A stretch of DNA of 64,000 nucleotides, taken from NCBI RefSeq assembly GCF_003970915.1, contig NZ_RXOF01000008.1:62001-126000 (forward strand). The letters run 5' to 3'. A model generated the notes under the pieces. That model was not told where the DNA came from. It worked only from the letters and a program-made list of their open reading frames with translations, and searched no databases. Within the stretch, counting starts at the first letter, position 1, and each line of letters opens with the position of its first letter. This DNA comes from Hymenobacter gummosus. Lineage in GTDB: Bacteria; Bacteroidota; Bacteroidia; Cytophagales; Hymenobacteraceae. The position numbers and the translations under genes were made by a program. Of this stretch, positions 16,420-25,202 are shown piece after piece.

Positions 16420-16920
16420 CTACTCCCGGCCAGCGTAGGCGCGGCGCGTCGTCCAGGCAATGGGCAGGCCCACCATCAGGATGAGAATGACGAGGTTGAT
16501 GACGATGCCCTGCAAGGTGAGCGGGCCGCGGCCGGCCCGGCTCAGCGGCAGCACTACGAGGTTCATCACGGCCCACACCACAACCCCGTAGAGCACGCCG
16601 CCGAGCACCCACTGCCGCCGCAACGCCGGCCAGGCGCGGGCGGCCGCCACGTACAGCGCGGCCCAGAGCAGGGCAATGAGGTAGTGCAGGCCCAGGCCCA
16701 GCAGCGCCGTGGCCCAGCCGCCCGCGTAGGCCGCTTTGCCCAGCGCCCCGCTGGCTACCGACTGCAGCAGCGTCTGGGGCCCGAGCTTCTGCAGCAGGCC
16801 GCTGAACACCAGCAGCGCGGCCGAGATGTCGAGGGTGCCGGCCAGCAGGCCGGCGCGCAGGGCGGCGCGGGTAGTGGAAACCGGGGCTGAAGGCGAATTG
16901 GCAGCGGCGAAGTGGCTCAT
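16420..16920 (-). CDS. Integral membrane protein (DUF1440/YagU-like)
   Basis: A 166-residue protein with four predicted helices: about 20-42, 60-90, 105-130 and 138-158. The motif RAGLLAGTLDISAALLVF and the loop GALGKAAYAGG are typical of small YagU-like membrane proteins of unknown role. The ATG at 16920 (MSHFAAANSPS) is preferred to the longer frame, whose first 47 residues are not membrane-like. Confidence 0.78.
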   Translation of the reverse strand: MSHFAAANSPSAPVSTTRAALRAGLLAGTLDISAALLVFSGLLQKLGPQTLLQSVASGALGKAAYAGGWATALLGLGLHYLIALLWAALYVAAARAWPALRRQWVLGGVLYGVVVWAVMNLVVLPLSRAGRGPLTLQGIVINLVILILMVGLPIAWTTRRAYAGRE

Positions 16921-17238
16921 GCGGGCGGGGCGGGCGGGTTCGGGTAAATATAGCCGCCTGGGAAATTCGGCGCCCCCGGTATCTTTGCCCGGCTGAGCCA
17001 CCCCTTCCGCGCCCCCGACGTCAGCTCCCTCCCACCCTCGCGTCCCACTGTACCTTCTCATCCGTGCTCAGCTCCGGTGAAGTGCATTTGGGTTCCTGTT
17101 TCTTGAAACTCAGGCCGCGCGCCGGCTGTTTTGCCCTCCTATGGCGAAACGGCCCGACCCGCCGCGGGCTATCCGTAGCCCGACCGTAGGCACTTTTTCC
17201 GCCGTTCCGCGTACTGCCTAAGTCTCTTTCCCGACCGT
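16921..17238. other. Divergent intergenic region with possible mqo promoter
   Basis: It holds a TATCTTTG box (16980-16987) on the plus strand, which would give mqo a leader of about 245 nt. The remaining sequence is pyrimidine-rich and has no ORF or hairpin that I can support. Confidence 0.45.
16980..16987 (+). promoter_or_regulatory. Candidate -7 box upstream of mqo
   Basis: TATCTTTG matches TAnnTTTG exactly. It is 251 bp before the mqo ATG, so a long leader or a different transcript would be implied. Confidence 0.35.
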
Positions 17239-18765
17239 ATGAATACTCCTTCTTCCGCTGCCGACACCGAACTCACGCCCGACGTCATCCTCATTGGGGC
17301 CGGCATCATGAGCGCCACCCTGGGCATGATGCTCAAAGAGTTGCAGCCCGATCTGCGCATTGCCGTGGTGGAGCGTCTCGACGTGGCCGCCGCCGAAAGC
17401 TCCGACGCCTGGAACAACGCCGGCACCGGCCACTCGGCCTTCTGCGAGCTGAACTACACCCCCGAGCGCGCCGACGGCAGCATCGACACCTCGAAAGCCA
17501 TCAAGATTGCCGAGCAGTTTGAGCAGAGCAAGCAGTTCTGGACCTACCTGGCCCAGACCTACGCCGTCAAGGAGCTCAGCCGCTTTATCAACCACGTGCC
17601 CCACCTGAGCTTCGTGTGGGGCGAAGGCAACGTGGAGTACCTGCGCAAGCGCCACGCGGCCCTTACCCAGTCGCCCTTGTTCCAGGGCATGCAGTTCAGC
17701 ACCGACAAGGCCGAGCTGCAGCAGTGGATGCCCCTGGTGATGGAAGGCCGCGACCCGGCGCAGCCCGTGGCCGCCACCCGCATGGACATCGGCACCGACG
17801 TGAACTTCGGCTCCCTCACCCGCGGCATGTTCTACCTGCTCCAGGAAAAGCCGGGCGTGTCGTTCTACTTCCACCACGAAGTCGAGAAGATCAAGCGCAA
17901 GGACGACAACCGCTGGCTGGTACGGGCCGAAAACCGCACCACCGGCCAGAAGCTTAAGCTCAAAGCCCCGTTTGTGTTCATCGGCGCGGGCGGCGGCTCG
18001 TTGCCCCTGCTCATTGCCTCGGGCATCCCCGAGGGCCAGGGCTTCGGCGGCTTCCCGGTGAGCGGGCAGTGGCTGAAGTGCCTGAACCCCGACGTCATTG
18101 CCCGCCACGACGCGAAGGTGTACGGCAAGGCCTCCGTGGGCTCCCCGCCCATGTCGGTGCCCCACCTCGATTCGCGCGTCATCAACGGCAAGAAGGAGCT
18201 GCTGTTCGGGCCCTACGCCGGCTTCAGCACCAAATTCCTCAAGAAAGGCTCCTTCCTGGATCTGCCCCTGAGCATCAAGCTCAGCAACATGCGGCCCATG
18301 ATTATTGCCGGCCTCAAGAACATTCCGCTCACCCGCTACCTCATCAACCAGGTGCGCCAGTCGCCGGAGGATAGGCTGGCGGCCCTGCGCGAGTACCTGC
18401 CCGAGGCCCGCGCCGAGGACTGGGAGCTGGAAGTGGCCGGCCAGCGCGTGCAGGTCATCAAGAAGGACAAGAAGGAAGGCGGCGTACTGGAGTTCGGCAC
18501 CGAGGTGGTCAGCGCCGCCGACGGCTCCATTGCCGCCCTGCTGGGCGCTTCGCCGGGCGCTTCCACGGCCGTGAGCATCATGCTGGGCCTGATTCAGCGC
18601 TGCTTCCCGCAGCAGGCCACCACGCCCGCGTGGCAGGCCAAATTCAAGGAAATGATTCCCTCCTTCGGCCAGTCCCTGCACGACAACCCGGCCCTGACCG
18701 AGCAGCTGCGCGCCTACACCGGCGAGGTGCTGGGCCTGAATGCGCAGGTCGGCAACCCGGCGTAA
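17239..18765 (+). CDS. mqo: Malate:quinone oxidoreductase
   Basis: A 508-residue FAD enzyme that oxidises malate to oxaloacetate and passes electrons to the quinone pool at the inner membrane, bypassing soluble malate dehydrogenase. The N-terminal FAD motif is GAGIMSATLG (about 20-29). Family blocks follow: SSDAWNNAGTGHSAFCELNYT, FVWGEGNVEYLRKR, GTDVNFGSLTRGMF and FGPYAGFSTKFLKKGS. Length is normal. A long G+C hairpin terminator follows the stop. Confidence 0.97.
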   Translation: MNTPSSAADTELTPDVILIGAGIMSATLGMMLKELQPDLRIAVVERLDVAAAESSDAWNNAGTGHSAFCELNYTPERADGSIDTSKAIKIAEQFEQSKQFWTYLAQTYAVKELSRFINHVPHLSFVWGEGNVEYLRKRHAALTQSPLFQGMQFSTDKAELQQWMPLVMEGRDPAQPVAATRMDIGTDVNFGSLTRGMFYLLQEKPGVSFYFHHEVEKIKRKDDNRWLVRAENRTTGQKLKLKAPFVFIGAGGGSLPLLIASGIPEGQGFGGFPVSGQWLKCLNPDVIARHDAKVYGKASVGSPPMSVPHLDSRVINGKKELLFGPYAGFSTKFLKKGSFLDLPLSIKLSNMRPMIIAGLKNIPLTRYLINQVRQSPEDRLAALREYLPEARAEDWELEVAGQRVQVIKKDKKEGGVLEFGTEVVSAADGSIAALLGASPGASTAVSIMLGLIQRCFPQQATTPAWQAKFKEMIPSFGQSLHDNPALTEQLRAYTGEVLGLNAQVGNPA

Positions 18766-18798
18766 ACCGTCCCGGCCCGACGAACTGAACGCCCCCCA

Positions 18799-18839
18799 CG
18801 CGGCGCCTTCCCCGGCCAGGGAAGGCGCCGCGTTGTATT
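18799..18839 (+). terminator. Terminator downstream of mqo
   Basis: A 14-bp perfect stem (CGCGGCGCCTTCCC at 18799-18812, complement at 18819-18832), followed by TTGTATT. The T tract is weak, so it may partly be a stabilising 3' hairpin. Confidence 0.7.
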
Positions 18840-18899
18840 CGGCCGTACCTTTCGCCTATCTTTCTCGGACTGGCTAAGTCCAATCCGCTCCCGAAGCGG

Positions 18900-18907
18900 T
18901 ACCTTTG
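18900..18907 (+). promoter_or_regulatory. Candidate -7 box for the PAS gene
   Basis: TACCTTTG is an exact TAnnTTTG match 48 bp upstream of the chosen ATG at 18956. This supports that start. Confidence 0.5.
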
Positions 18908-18955
18908 GAGGCTGAACCGTTTCCCCTATCCGCCGACTCATCTCGAATTTGCCGC

Positions 18956-20236
18956 ATGACTGCCGCGTCAACCGACTATTTCGATTTGTTCCGGGCCCTG
19001 CCCGATAAGTATTTGCTGCTTTCGCCCGAAGGCCGCGTGCTCGACCTCAACGACGCCCACGCCGCGTCGTCGCTGCCGGGCCGCCGCCGCGAAGACGTGG
19101 CCGGGCTGGACTTCTTCGAGGTGTGGCCGCCCAACTCCGACACCGAAGGCGAGGTAGTGCGCCGCTCCCACGAGCACGTGCGCGCCCAGCACGCCGCCGA
19201 TATCATGCCGCTGATCCGCTACGACCTGCCCACCGCCGACGGCGGCTACGAGGAGCGGTTCTGGCAGGCCACGCACTTTCCGGTGCTCGGCCCGGGCGGG
19301 GAGCTGCGCTTTATCCTGCAGCGCACCGAGGACGTGACCGAGCTGCACCGCGCCGAGCTGCGCGCCCGGCAGATGCAGCGCGAGCTGGCCGACAGCTACG
19401 AGCGGCAGCAGTTTATCCTCGAATCGGTGCCGGCCATGGTGTGGACGGCCACGCCCGCCGGCGGCCGCGACTATTTCAACGCCCGCTGGCTGGACTTCAC
19501 GGGCCGCCCCGCCGCCGAGCAGCTCGACCGTGGCTGGCTGCAGTTTCTGCACCCCGACGACCAGGCGCGCATCCGCCAGATCTGGGACGCCTCGGTGGCC
19601 AGCGGCGACACCTACCAGGTGGAGTACCGCCTGCGCCGCCACGACGGCCAGTACCGCTGGGTGCTGATGCGCGCCGTGCCCCGCCGCAACGAGGCCGGCG
19701 AGGTGACCATGTGGGTGGGCGGCGGCACCGACATCCACGAGCAGAAGCAGATGGTGCAGGAGCTGCTGGAGGCCAACGAGCAGCAGGCGGCCCTGTCGGA
19801 CCAGGCGTACCAGGCCTACCAGCAGGCCGAGGGCCAGCGCGACGCCCTGCGCAGCCTGTTTGCCGAGGTGCCGGCCATGTTCGCCATTTTCCGCGGCCCC
19901 GAGCACCGCTTCGAGTATGGCAACCAGCGCTACCTGGAGCTGTTTCAGGGCCGCTACGCTGAGGGCAAATCGGTGGCCGAAGCTGTACCGGAGGCCGTGG
20001 AGCAAGGCTTCGTGGCGTTGCTCGACCGGGTGTACCAGACCGGCCAGCCCAGCGGCGGCACCGAAGTTCCGCTGGTGCTGCCCGACCCGCAGACGGGCGA
20101 GCAGCGCCAGATTTACCTGAACTTCTCCTACCAGCCGTTCCGGGAACACGGGCAGGTGGCCGGCGTGACGGCCTTTGCCTACGACGTGACCGACCTGGTG
20201 CGGGCGCGGCAGGCCCAGCAGCCCAGCGCCGAGTAA
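18956..20236 (+). CDS. Multi-PAS sensor protein without an output domain
   Basis: A 426-residue soluble protein made of three PAS domains: about 8-125, about 145-265 (ESVPAMVWTATPAG, then FLHPDDQARI and GGTDIHEQK) and about 295-415 (FAEVPAMFAIFRGPEHRFEY, then FAYDVTDL). Short helical linkers join them. No histidine kinase, GGDEF or other output domain follows; the gene ends after the third PAS. The downstream CZB-like gene (60 bp later) may be the partner. The ATG at 18956 follows the TACCTTTG box; a longer frame starts at 18905. Confidence 0.88.
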   Translation: MTAASTDYFDLFRALPDKYLLLSPEGRVLDLNDAHAASSLPGRRREDVAGLDFFEVWPPNSDTEGEVVRRSHEHVRAQHAADIMPLIRYDLPTADGGYEERFWQATHFPVLGPGGELRFILQRTEDVTELHRAELRARQMQRELADSYERQQFILESVPAMVWTATPAGGRDYFNARWLDFTGRPAAEQLDRGWLQFLHPDDQARIRQIWDASVASGDTYQVEYRLRRHDGQYRWVLMRAVPRRNEAGEVTMWVGGGTDIHEQKQMVQELLEANEQQAALSDQAYQAYQQAEGQRDALRSLFAEVPAMFAIFRGPEHRFEYGNQRYLELFQGRYAEGKSVAEAVPEAVEQGFVALLDRVYQTGQPSGGTEVPLVLPDPQTGEQRQIYLNFSYQPFREHGQVAGVTAFAYDVTDLVRARQAQQPSAE

Positions 20237-20295
20237 GTCCGCCGCCCACGCCCTAACTTAGTATTCGCATTTTATCGGGGACCTCCCCGCTTCTC

Positions 20296-20655
20296 ATGGA
20301 CCTCACCAGCCTGGATTTTCAGCAAGCCAGGATTAAGCAGGTGCTCTTCAAGTCCCGGCTGCGCTCCGTGCTCTACGGCGTGCGCGAAGCCGACCCGACT
20401 CTGTTTTCCGTCCGCGACAATCCCCTGGGCCAGTGGCTCGAAACCATTGTCAAGCCGCGCTACGGCACCATGCCGCAGGTGCGCGAGATTGAGCGCCTGC
20501 TCCAAGACACGCTCAACACCGGGCAGGCTTTGGTGCGCCAGTACCAGCGCGGCCAGATTGAGGAAGCCCGCAAGGGCCTGGAGCAGGTAGAAAGCCGCAC
20601 CGAGCAAATCGACGCCCTGCTGCAGAGCATGGCCGGCCAGATGGGCACCGCCTGA
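20296..20655 (+). CDS. CZB-like four-helix protein lacking zinc ligands
   Basis: A 119-residue all-helical protein whose pattern follows the chemoreceptor zinc-binding (CZB) domain: FKSRLRSVLYGV for helix 1, NPLGQWLETI where CZB has C-x-LGKW, and later GQIEEARKGLEQVES before the final helix. CZB uses three His and one Cys for zinc, but this protein contains no His and no Cys at all (Asn42 stands in the Cys position). It may therefore have lost metal sensing and act as a structural or protein-binding module. It directly follows the PAS gene, so both may work together. The CZB relation is from pattern recognition. Confidence 0.78.
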   Translation: MDLTSLDFQQARIKQVLFKSRLRSVLYGVREADPTLFSVRDNPLGQWLETIVKPRYGTMPQVREIERLLQDTLNTGQALVRQYQRGQIEEARKGLEQVESRTEQIDALLQSMAGQMGTA

Positions 20656-20678
20656 ACCGCGGCGTCAGTTCGTCAATC

Positions 20679-20711
20679 AGCCCTTTCCGCCGCCGGGAAG
20701 GGCTTTTTTTG
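20679..20711 (+). terminator. Rho-independent terminator
   Basis: AGCCCTTTCC pairs with GGGAAGGGCT across a short loop and is followed by seven T. It ends the PAS/CZB-like pair. Confidence 0.92.
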
Positions 20712-20748
20712 TGCTGCAGGCGCGCCTAAGTACCCTTCGTCGGCATTG

Positions 20749-20763
20749 TTAACAATTTGTTAA
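20749..20763. promoter_or_regulatory. Palindromic candidate operator
   Basis: TTAACAATTTGTTAA is a perfect inverted repeat (7-bp arms, one central base) in an AT-rich island about 125 bp upstream of the small ORF. A dimeric regulator could bind it. Confidence 0.4.
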
Positions 20764-20886
20764 TCTCGGTTGGACGCCGCTGCCCCAGCTGCGCTGCGTA
20801 TCATACTAACCAGCTGGCCATCAAGGCTTATTGCCGCCCGCCTCGGCCAGCTTTTTTCCTGACGGCCCCACTTAGCATTCCACGCC

Positions 20887-20991
20887 ATGCACTTTTCCGC
20901 CCGTCACCAGCGCGCCGTACGCCGCGACGACACCGTGGTGTACCTACTCATGCTGCTGGCCAGCGCCACGGCCCTGGTTTACTCTCTGTAA
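20887..20991 (+). CDS. Possible 34-residue membrane peptide
   Basis: An ATG-to-TAA frame encoding a basic N-terminus (MHFSARHQRAVRRDD) and one hydrophobic segment (TVVYLLMLLASATALVYSL). Charge-then-helix layout is typical of small membrane proteins. It sits between a palindromic promoter-like island and a strong terminator, which supports a real transcript. There is no homologue I can name, and such short frames arise by chance, so confidence is modest. Confidence 0.45.
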   Translation: MHFSARHQRAVRRDDTVVYLLMLLASATALVYSL

Positions 20992-21028
20992 CCGCGTCGG
21001 GCTGGCCGCGCCGAGCCTCTCTCCAAGC

Positions 21029-21075
21029 GCCGCGGCCGCCCGGACGAAATAGTCCGGGCGGCCGCGGCATTTTTG
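21029..21075 (+). terminator. Strong rho-independent terminator
   Basis: A 17-bp perfect stem (GCCGCGGCCGCCCGGAC at 21029-21045, complement at 21052-21068), 6-nt loop, then ATTTTTG. It serves a plus-strand transcript, which in this gap could only be the small ORF. Confidence 0.88.
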
Positions 21076-21086
21076 GCCCTACGGGC

Positions 21087-22010
21087 TCAGGCTGCGGGCA
21101 GAAATACCTCGGCCAGCATGCAGCGCGCACTGCCGCCCCCGATGGTTTCGATGGTGGGAATGGGCAGGGGCAGCAACTCGCAGTACTGCCCTAGGGTGCG
21201 GCGCTGCGCCGGCGTCAGGGCGTCGTAGGCGCTCTGCGAAAGGGCCAGCACCACGGGGCCGGTGGCCGGCTGCAGCGCGAGCATGTTGCCGGCAAAGCGC
21301 GTCACCTGCTCCGGGCTGATGTCGATGAGTTCGTGGCCAGTGGCCTGGAGCGATGTGGCCACGGCGGCGCGCCCGGCTCTATCGGTAATGCTGGCCAGGC
21401 ACACTACGGCAAACCCGGGGCCGAGGCACATCATCACGTTGGTGTGGTAAATGGCCTGGCCCTGGGTGTCGTGGGCACGGAAGGCGACGGGGCGGTAGCC
21501 GAGCTGGGCGGCCACCTCGGCAAACAGGGCGGCGTCGGTGCGGGGCGAGAGGGCGGCGTAGGCCACGTGGTGCGTGTGGTCGAAGATGATGCTGCCGGTG
21601 CCTTCCAGAAAGCGGTCCTCGGCCTCATGGCCCGACAAATCACTGATTTCGCGCAGGCTGAACTCCCGCGCCAGGGCGGCCAGGATGTCGGGGCGGCGCT
21701 CGGCGCGGCGGTTGGGGGCGCACATGGGGTAGAGCACGGCCCGGCCGTCGGCGTGCAGGGTGAGCCAGTTGTTGGGAAATACCGCGTCGGGCTTGGCCGG
21801 CTCGGCCGTGTCGTCGAACACCAGCACGCGTACGCCCCGGCCGCGCAGCCGGGCCACCACCCCGTCGAACTCGGCAAAGGCCCGCTGCTGCACGCTCGCG
21901 GCATCGAGCCCGGCCAGCGGCTGCTGGAAGTGGTTGGACGGGGCCGTTTCGGCGTTGTAGCCGAAGCGCGCGGGGCGGACGAGCAGGACGGTGCGGGCGG
22001 GCATGGGCAC
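21087..22010 (-). CDS. ctlX: Arginine deiminase-related / citrulline-utilisation hydrolase
   Basis: A 307-residue member of the guanidine-modifying (amidinotransferase) fold. PDAVFPNNWLTLH (about 74-86), the EGTGSIIFDHTHHVAY block with the catalytic acid and first His region, and the C-terminal GGGSARCMLAEVF with the nucleophile Cys are all present. CtlX-type proteins are linked to citrulline or arginine breakdown. The frame begins MPMPARTVLLVRPARFGYN; Met3 is an equally plausible start. TACCTTTC, a near -7 box, lies about 45 bp upstream. Confidence 0.88.
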   Translation of the reverse strand: MPMPARTVLLVRPARFGYNAETAPSNHFQQPLAGLDAASVQQRAFAEFDGVVARLRGRGVRVLVFDDTAEPAKPDAVFPNNWLTLHADGRAVLYPMCAPNRRAERRPDILAALAREFSLREISDLSGHEAEDRFLEGTGSIIFDHTHHVAYAALSPRTDAALFAEVAAQLGYRPVAFRAHDTQGQAIYHTNVMMCLGPGFAVVCLASITDRAGRAAVATSLQATGHELIDISPEQVTRFAGNMLALQPATGPVVLALSQSAYDALTPAQRRTLGQYCELLPLPIPTIETIGGGSARCMLAEVFLPAA

Positions 22011-22238
22011 TAGGGTATGAGGGTCGGCGGGTATGGGGGCAGGAGTTGGGGCAGGAAAGGTACGAGGGGCGCCGTCAGCGCCGTTAGGATGGCCATGCGG
22101 CCGTTGCCACCAACGTACGGCCCGCTGTGCCGTAACTCAAATTAGCGAAGACTGCCCCTCCCCCACCCGCCAACGCCCCAACTTCTACCTGCCGACCCGC
22201 CCCCTTCTCCCCTCCAAAAACCCGTACCTTGCCCGCCT

Positions 22239-22817
22239 ATGATTCGCCTTGAACGTTTTACCCCGGCCGACTTCAACCAGCTCATCGAATGGATTAACAG
22301 CGAGCGGCTGATGAAGGAGTGGTCGGGCTCGTTGTTTTCGTTTCCGCTCACCGAGGAAAGCCTGGCCTGGTACATCGAAGGGGCCAACGACTTGAGGGAC
22401 CCGGACGTGTTCGTCTACAAAGCCGTCGACACCAAAACCGACGAAACGGTGGGCCATATTTCCCTGGGCAGCATCAGCCAGCGCGACAAATCGGGCCGGG
22501 TGACGCGGGTGCTGGTGGGCAACGAGTGCGCCCGCGGCAAGGGCGTGTGCCGCCGCATGGTGCAAGGGCTGCTGCGCATCGGCTTCGAGGAGCTGGGGCT
22601 GCACCGCATCAGCCTGGGCGTGTACGACTTCAACGAGGCCGCCATCAAGTGCTACCTCAAGGCCGGTTTCAAGCGGGAAGGCGTGATGCGCGACGTGGTG
22701 CGCCACGGCGACACGTACTGGACGCTGGTGGAAATGGCCATTCTGGAAGACGAGTGGCGCGCCTTGCACCCGGCCCCCGAAAGCGCCCCGGCGACGGATA
22801 ATCAGCCTTCGGCATAG
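22239..22817 (+). CDS. GNAT N-acetyltransferase (RimJ/RimL type)
   Basis: A 192-residue acetyltransferase. The acetyl-CoA loop is VLVGNECARGKGVCRRMV (about 88-105), and GLHRISLGVYDFNEAAIKCY with LKAGFKREGVMRD is the usual C-terminal half. It transfers acetyl from acetyl-CoA to an amine, perhaps a protein N-terminus or a small molecule; the substrate is not evident. The motif TACCTTGC lies just upstream of the ATG. A terminator follows. Confidence 0.9.
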   Translation: MIRLERFTPADFNQLIEWINSERLMKEWSGSLFSFPLTEESLAWYIEGANDLRDPDVFVYKAVDTKTDETVGHISLGSISQRDKSGRVTRVLVGNECARGKGVCRRMVQGLLRIGFEELGLHRISLGVYDFNEAAIKCYLKAGFKREGVMRDVVRHGDTYWTLVEMAILEDEWRALHPAPESAPATDNQPSA

Positions 22818-23131
22818 CAGACTTACCAGCCGTACCCAGGCCGCCCGGTACCCGGGCGGTCTTTTTTTCAGGTCAGACATGACTTCGAGGCTCGACAAAG
22901 GCAAAGGCAGACCCTGGCAGTAAGGAGCGAGTCAAGCTCTGCGGGTACTTTTTTCAGCGGCGTCCCGAAGCCAGAGCAAGACCAGAGTCAGCACCCAATG
23001 TTGCGCGGCACGGCTGGCAAAGCCCATGCTATCGAGTTCTACGCGGTGCTCCGGCCCGCCCTGGCCCCGAATGCACAAGGCCCCGCCCCGGAAACCGGGA
23101 CGGGACCTTGGCCAATCAGCCGTAAGGCTGA
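22818..23131. other. Intergenic region between convergent genes
   Basis: Apart from the GNAT terminator it holds an imperfect GC-rich hairpin near 23076-23112 just after the stop of the LamG gene, which may terminate that transcript. I see no gene. Confidence 0.4.
22839..22868 (+). terminator. Rho-independent terminator
   Basis: CCGCCCGG (22841-22848) pairs with CCGGGCGG (22852-22859) and is followed by TCTTTTTTT. Confidence 0.9.
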
Positions 23132-24193
23132 CTATTGCTTCAGCAGCTTGGTGGTAGCCGAGCCGGCGGCGGTGCTCACGCGAACCACGTACAGGCCGGC
23201 CGCGCCGGGCAGGCGCAGGGTGCTGCGCATGGTCGTCAGAGCCGAGGGCGTCAGCACCTTCTCCGAAACCACGGCGCCCAGCTGGTTGACGAGCTGCACC
23301 GTGGCGGTCTGGTTCTGAATGCCGCGGATTTCGAGGTCCGCCTCGCTGCCTTGGGCGGGGTTGCCGAGCACTTCCACGGCCAGGCCAGCCACGTTGCGGC
23401 GCGGGTTGATGGCAGTGGTGATGCAGGCCGTCGGAATGGCCGTCGTCCAGCTGGTGGCCGTCATGCCGTTGAGCGTGCCGGTGTGGCCACGGCCGGTGGC
23501 GTCGGCGGTGGTGGCGGTGCCGGTGCCTTCATCGAATTTCCAGTAGCCCTCCAGCCCGGTAGCCGTGGCGCTGACGGAACAAGAGTTGCCGCTGATTTCG
23601 GCGGCGGTGCGGGCCACCGTCCACACGCGTACCTCGTCGATGGTGCCGTTGGTGGTGCGCACCGCCTCGTAGTTGCGGCCGATGGAGAAAGGCCCGGTGC
23701 CCGTCACGGTGCCCGTGGCGGCCAGCGTACCATCGGCTACGCCGTTGATGAACAGGCGCATGGTGGTACCGTCGTAGGTGCCGGCCAGGTGGTACCAGGT
23801 GTTGGTACTCAGCGTAGCGGTGGACACGATCTTACGCTCCGTGCCGCCGATCTGCATGATGAACTGCACCTTGTTGCCAGCCGGGATGTTCGCGTCGCCG
23901 ATGCGAATCATGGCGGCGTTGCCGGTGGTTTCCACGCCCATCACGCTGGTAATGTAGGGGAAAGCCGTCTTGAAGGCATTCACCTTAATCCAGCCTTCGA
24001 GCGTCGCCGGACCGTTGATGGTCACGTTATTGGCCTGCACGTAGCTAGTAGTGCCGTTGAAATTCAGGGCCGATTGGGCCGAGGCGGTCAGGCCCGAGCC
24101 CAGCAGGGCGGTCAGCAAGGCACCGCCGGCGAGGCGGCGCAGGGTGGGGCCGGTGGGTGTGGCCGGCTGCTTCGGAGAGTAGATTTGCTCCAT
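23132..24193 (-). CDS. Secreted LamG-domain protein with T9SS sorting domain
   Basis: A protein of 353 residues from the second Met. The signal peptide ends at about 40 (GSGLTASAQS). A LamG/concanavalin-type domain spans about 42-255 (LNFNGTTSYVQANNVTING, WYHLAGTYDGTTMRLFING, then TIDEVRVWTVART and GLEGYWKFDEGTGT). The last 80 residues form a type A T9SS sorting domain ending GLYVVRVSTAAGSATTKLLK. It is probably cut and attached to the cell surface or released. The module is paralogous to the C-terminal half of the GH85 protein at 29760. Met1 at 24229 is an alternative start. Confidence 0.9.
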   Translation of the reverse strand: MEQIYSPKQPATPTGPTLRRLAGGALLTALLGSGLTASAQSALNFNGTTSYVQANNVTINGPATLEGWIKVNAFKTAFPYITSVMGVETTGNAAMIRIGDANIPAGNKVQFIMQIGGTERKIVSTATLSTNTWYHLAGTYDGTTMRLFINGVADGTLAATGTVTGTGPFSIGRNYEAVRTTNGTIDEVRVWTVARTAAEISGNSCSVSATATGLEGYWKFDEGTGTATTADATGRGHTGTLNGMTATSWTTAIPTACITTAINPRRNVAGLAVEVLGNPAQGSEADLEIRGIQNQTATVQLVNQLGAVVSEKVLTPSALTTMRSTLRLPGAAGLYVVRVSTAAGSATTKLLKQ

Positions 24194-24449
24194 TAATGAA
24201 ATAAGGTTGATGAAAGAAAGGGGTGGCATTGAATTTTGCCCTTAATGTACTGGCTGCCCCCGTTTATCCTACCCCAGTTAATTAAAAAAATTAACTATTC
24301 CGTTTCTACACCCCTTTCTGAACGCAGGCCGCAGTGTCAGGGCAGGAGAGTAAGCGGGTATGCGGGCAGGAGTTTGGGAGTTAGGGGGGTAACGGTTACG
24401 CGTAGCCCGGACGATAACGCCTACCCGCTTTCCCTCCTGCCCTCACGCC

Positions 24450-25202
24450 CTACTTGCGCACCGAGGCGCCGCGCACGGCCAGCGGCTGGCCCAGCAGCCA
24501 GGCCCGCAGCAGCGCATCGTCGGCCGATACTTTGCCCACCACGCGGTATTTCGAGTCCAGCGCCTCGGCGGAGTCGGCGGCTTCCAGCGTGACGGCGGCG
24601 GTGCCCAGGTAGCTGGAGTGAATCATCTGCACGGCCCCACCCTCGCGCACCCGCAGAAAGCCCGCGTGGTAGTCGAGCCCGAGCACGTAGAGGCCGGGGC
24701 CGAGCTGCTGCACCGCCCGCACGAAATCGGCCTGACTCAGGTCGCGGTAGCGGTGAATGTTGGCTTCGGCGGTGAGGTTCTTGATGATGACTTCGGAGGC
24801 CTGTTTGGCCAGCAGGCTGCGCTGCAGCTTCAGGCCCGCGTCGTGCAGGGTGGTCGTCACGAAGTAGCCGCAGGCAATGGTGCCGCGGCGGGGCTCCCAG
24901 CTCTGCCCGTAAAAAGCCCAGGGCGTGCCCTCCCAGGCCGGGAAGATGGTGCTGTCCAGCGCGGTGAGCAGCAGGGTGCGGGCCTCGGCCAGGCAGGCCC
25001 GCCGCCCGGCCGCCGTGCCCGCCTGCCGGTAGCGGGCCGCCAGCCGCTGCCGCCGCGCCGCGAAGCGGTGCAGGGTGGCGCGGTAGGCCGGAGCGGAAAA
25101 AACGGCGGCGGGGGCCTCGGCCGCGGCGGGCCCGCCGGGCAGTTGGGCCAGGCAGCTACGCAGGCTCGGCAGCAGCGCCAGCAAAAGCAGCAGGTTGCGC
25201 AT
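24450..25202 (-). CDS. Secreted NlpC/P60-like cysteine hydrolase (putative)
   Basis: A 250-residue protein with a signal peptide (MRNLLLLLALLPSLRSCLAQ). A Cys in GTIACGYFVTTTLHDAGLKL (about residue 113) and a His in LGLDYHAGFLRV (about 182) are placed like the catalytic pair of papain-fold NlpC/P60 or CHAP hydrolases; HSSYLG follows. The fold assignment rests on these motifs only. It may hydrolyse a peptide or amide bond in the periplasm. Confidence 0.72.
   Translation of the reverse strand: MRNLLLLLALLPSLRSCLAQLPGGPAAAEAPAAVFSAPAYRATLHRFAARRQRLAARYRQAGTAAGRRACLAEARTLLLTALDSTIFPAWEGTPWAFYGQSWEPRRGTIACGYFVTTTLHDAGLKLQRSLLAKQASEVIIKNLTAEANIHRYRDLSQADFVRAVQQLGPGLYVLGLDYHAGFLRVREGGAVQMIHSSYLGTAAVTLEAADSAEALDSKYRVVGKVSADDALLRAWLLGQPLAVRGASVRK

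Larger units (their letters stand above)
20656..21086. other. Intergenic region with palindrome and small ORF
   Basis: After the terminator the region holds a 15-bp palindrome (20749-20763), a 34-codon ORF (20887-20991) and a strong hairpin (21029-21075). These are listed separately; together they look like a small transcription unit. Confidence 0.5.
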
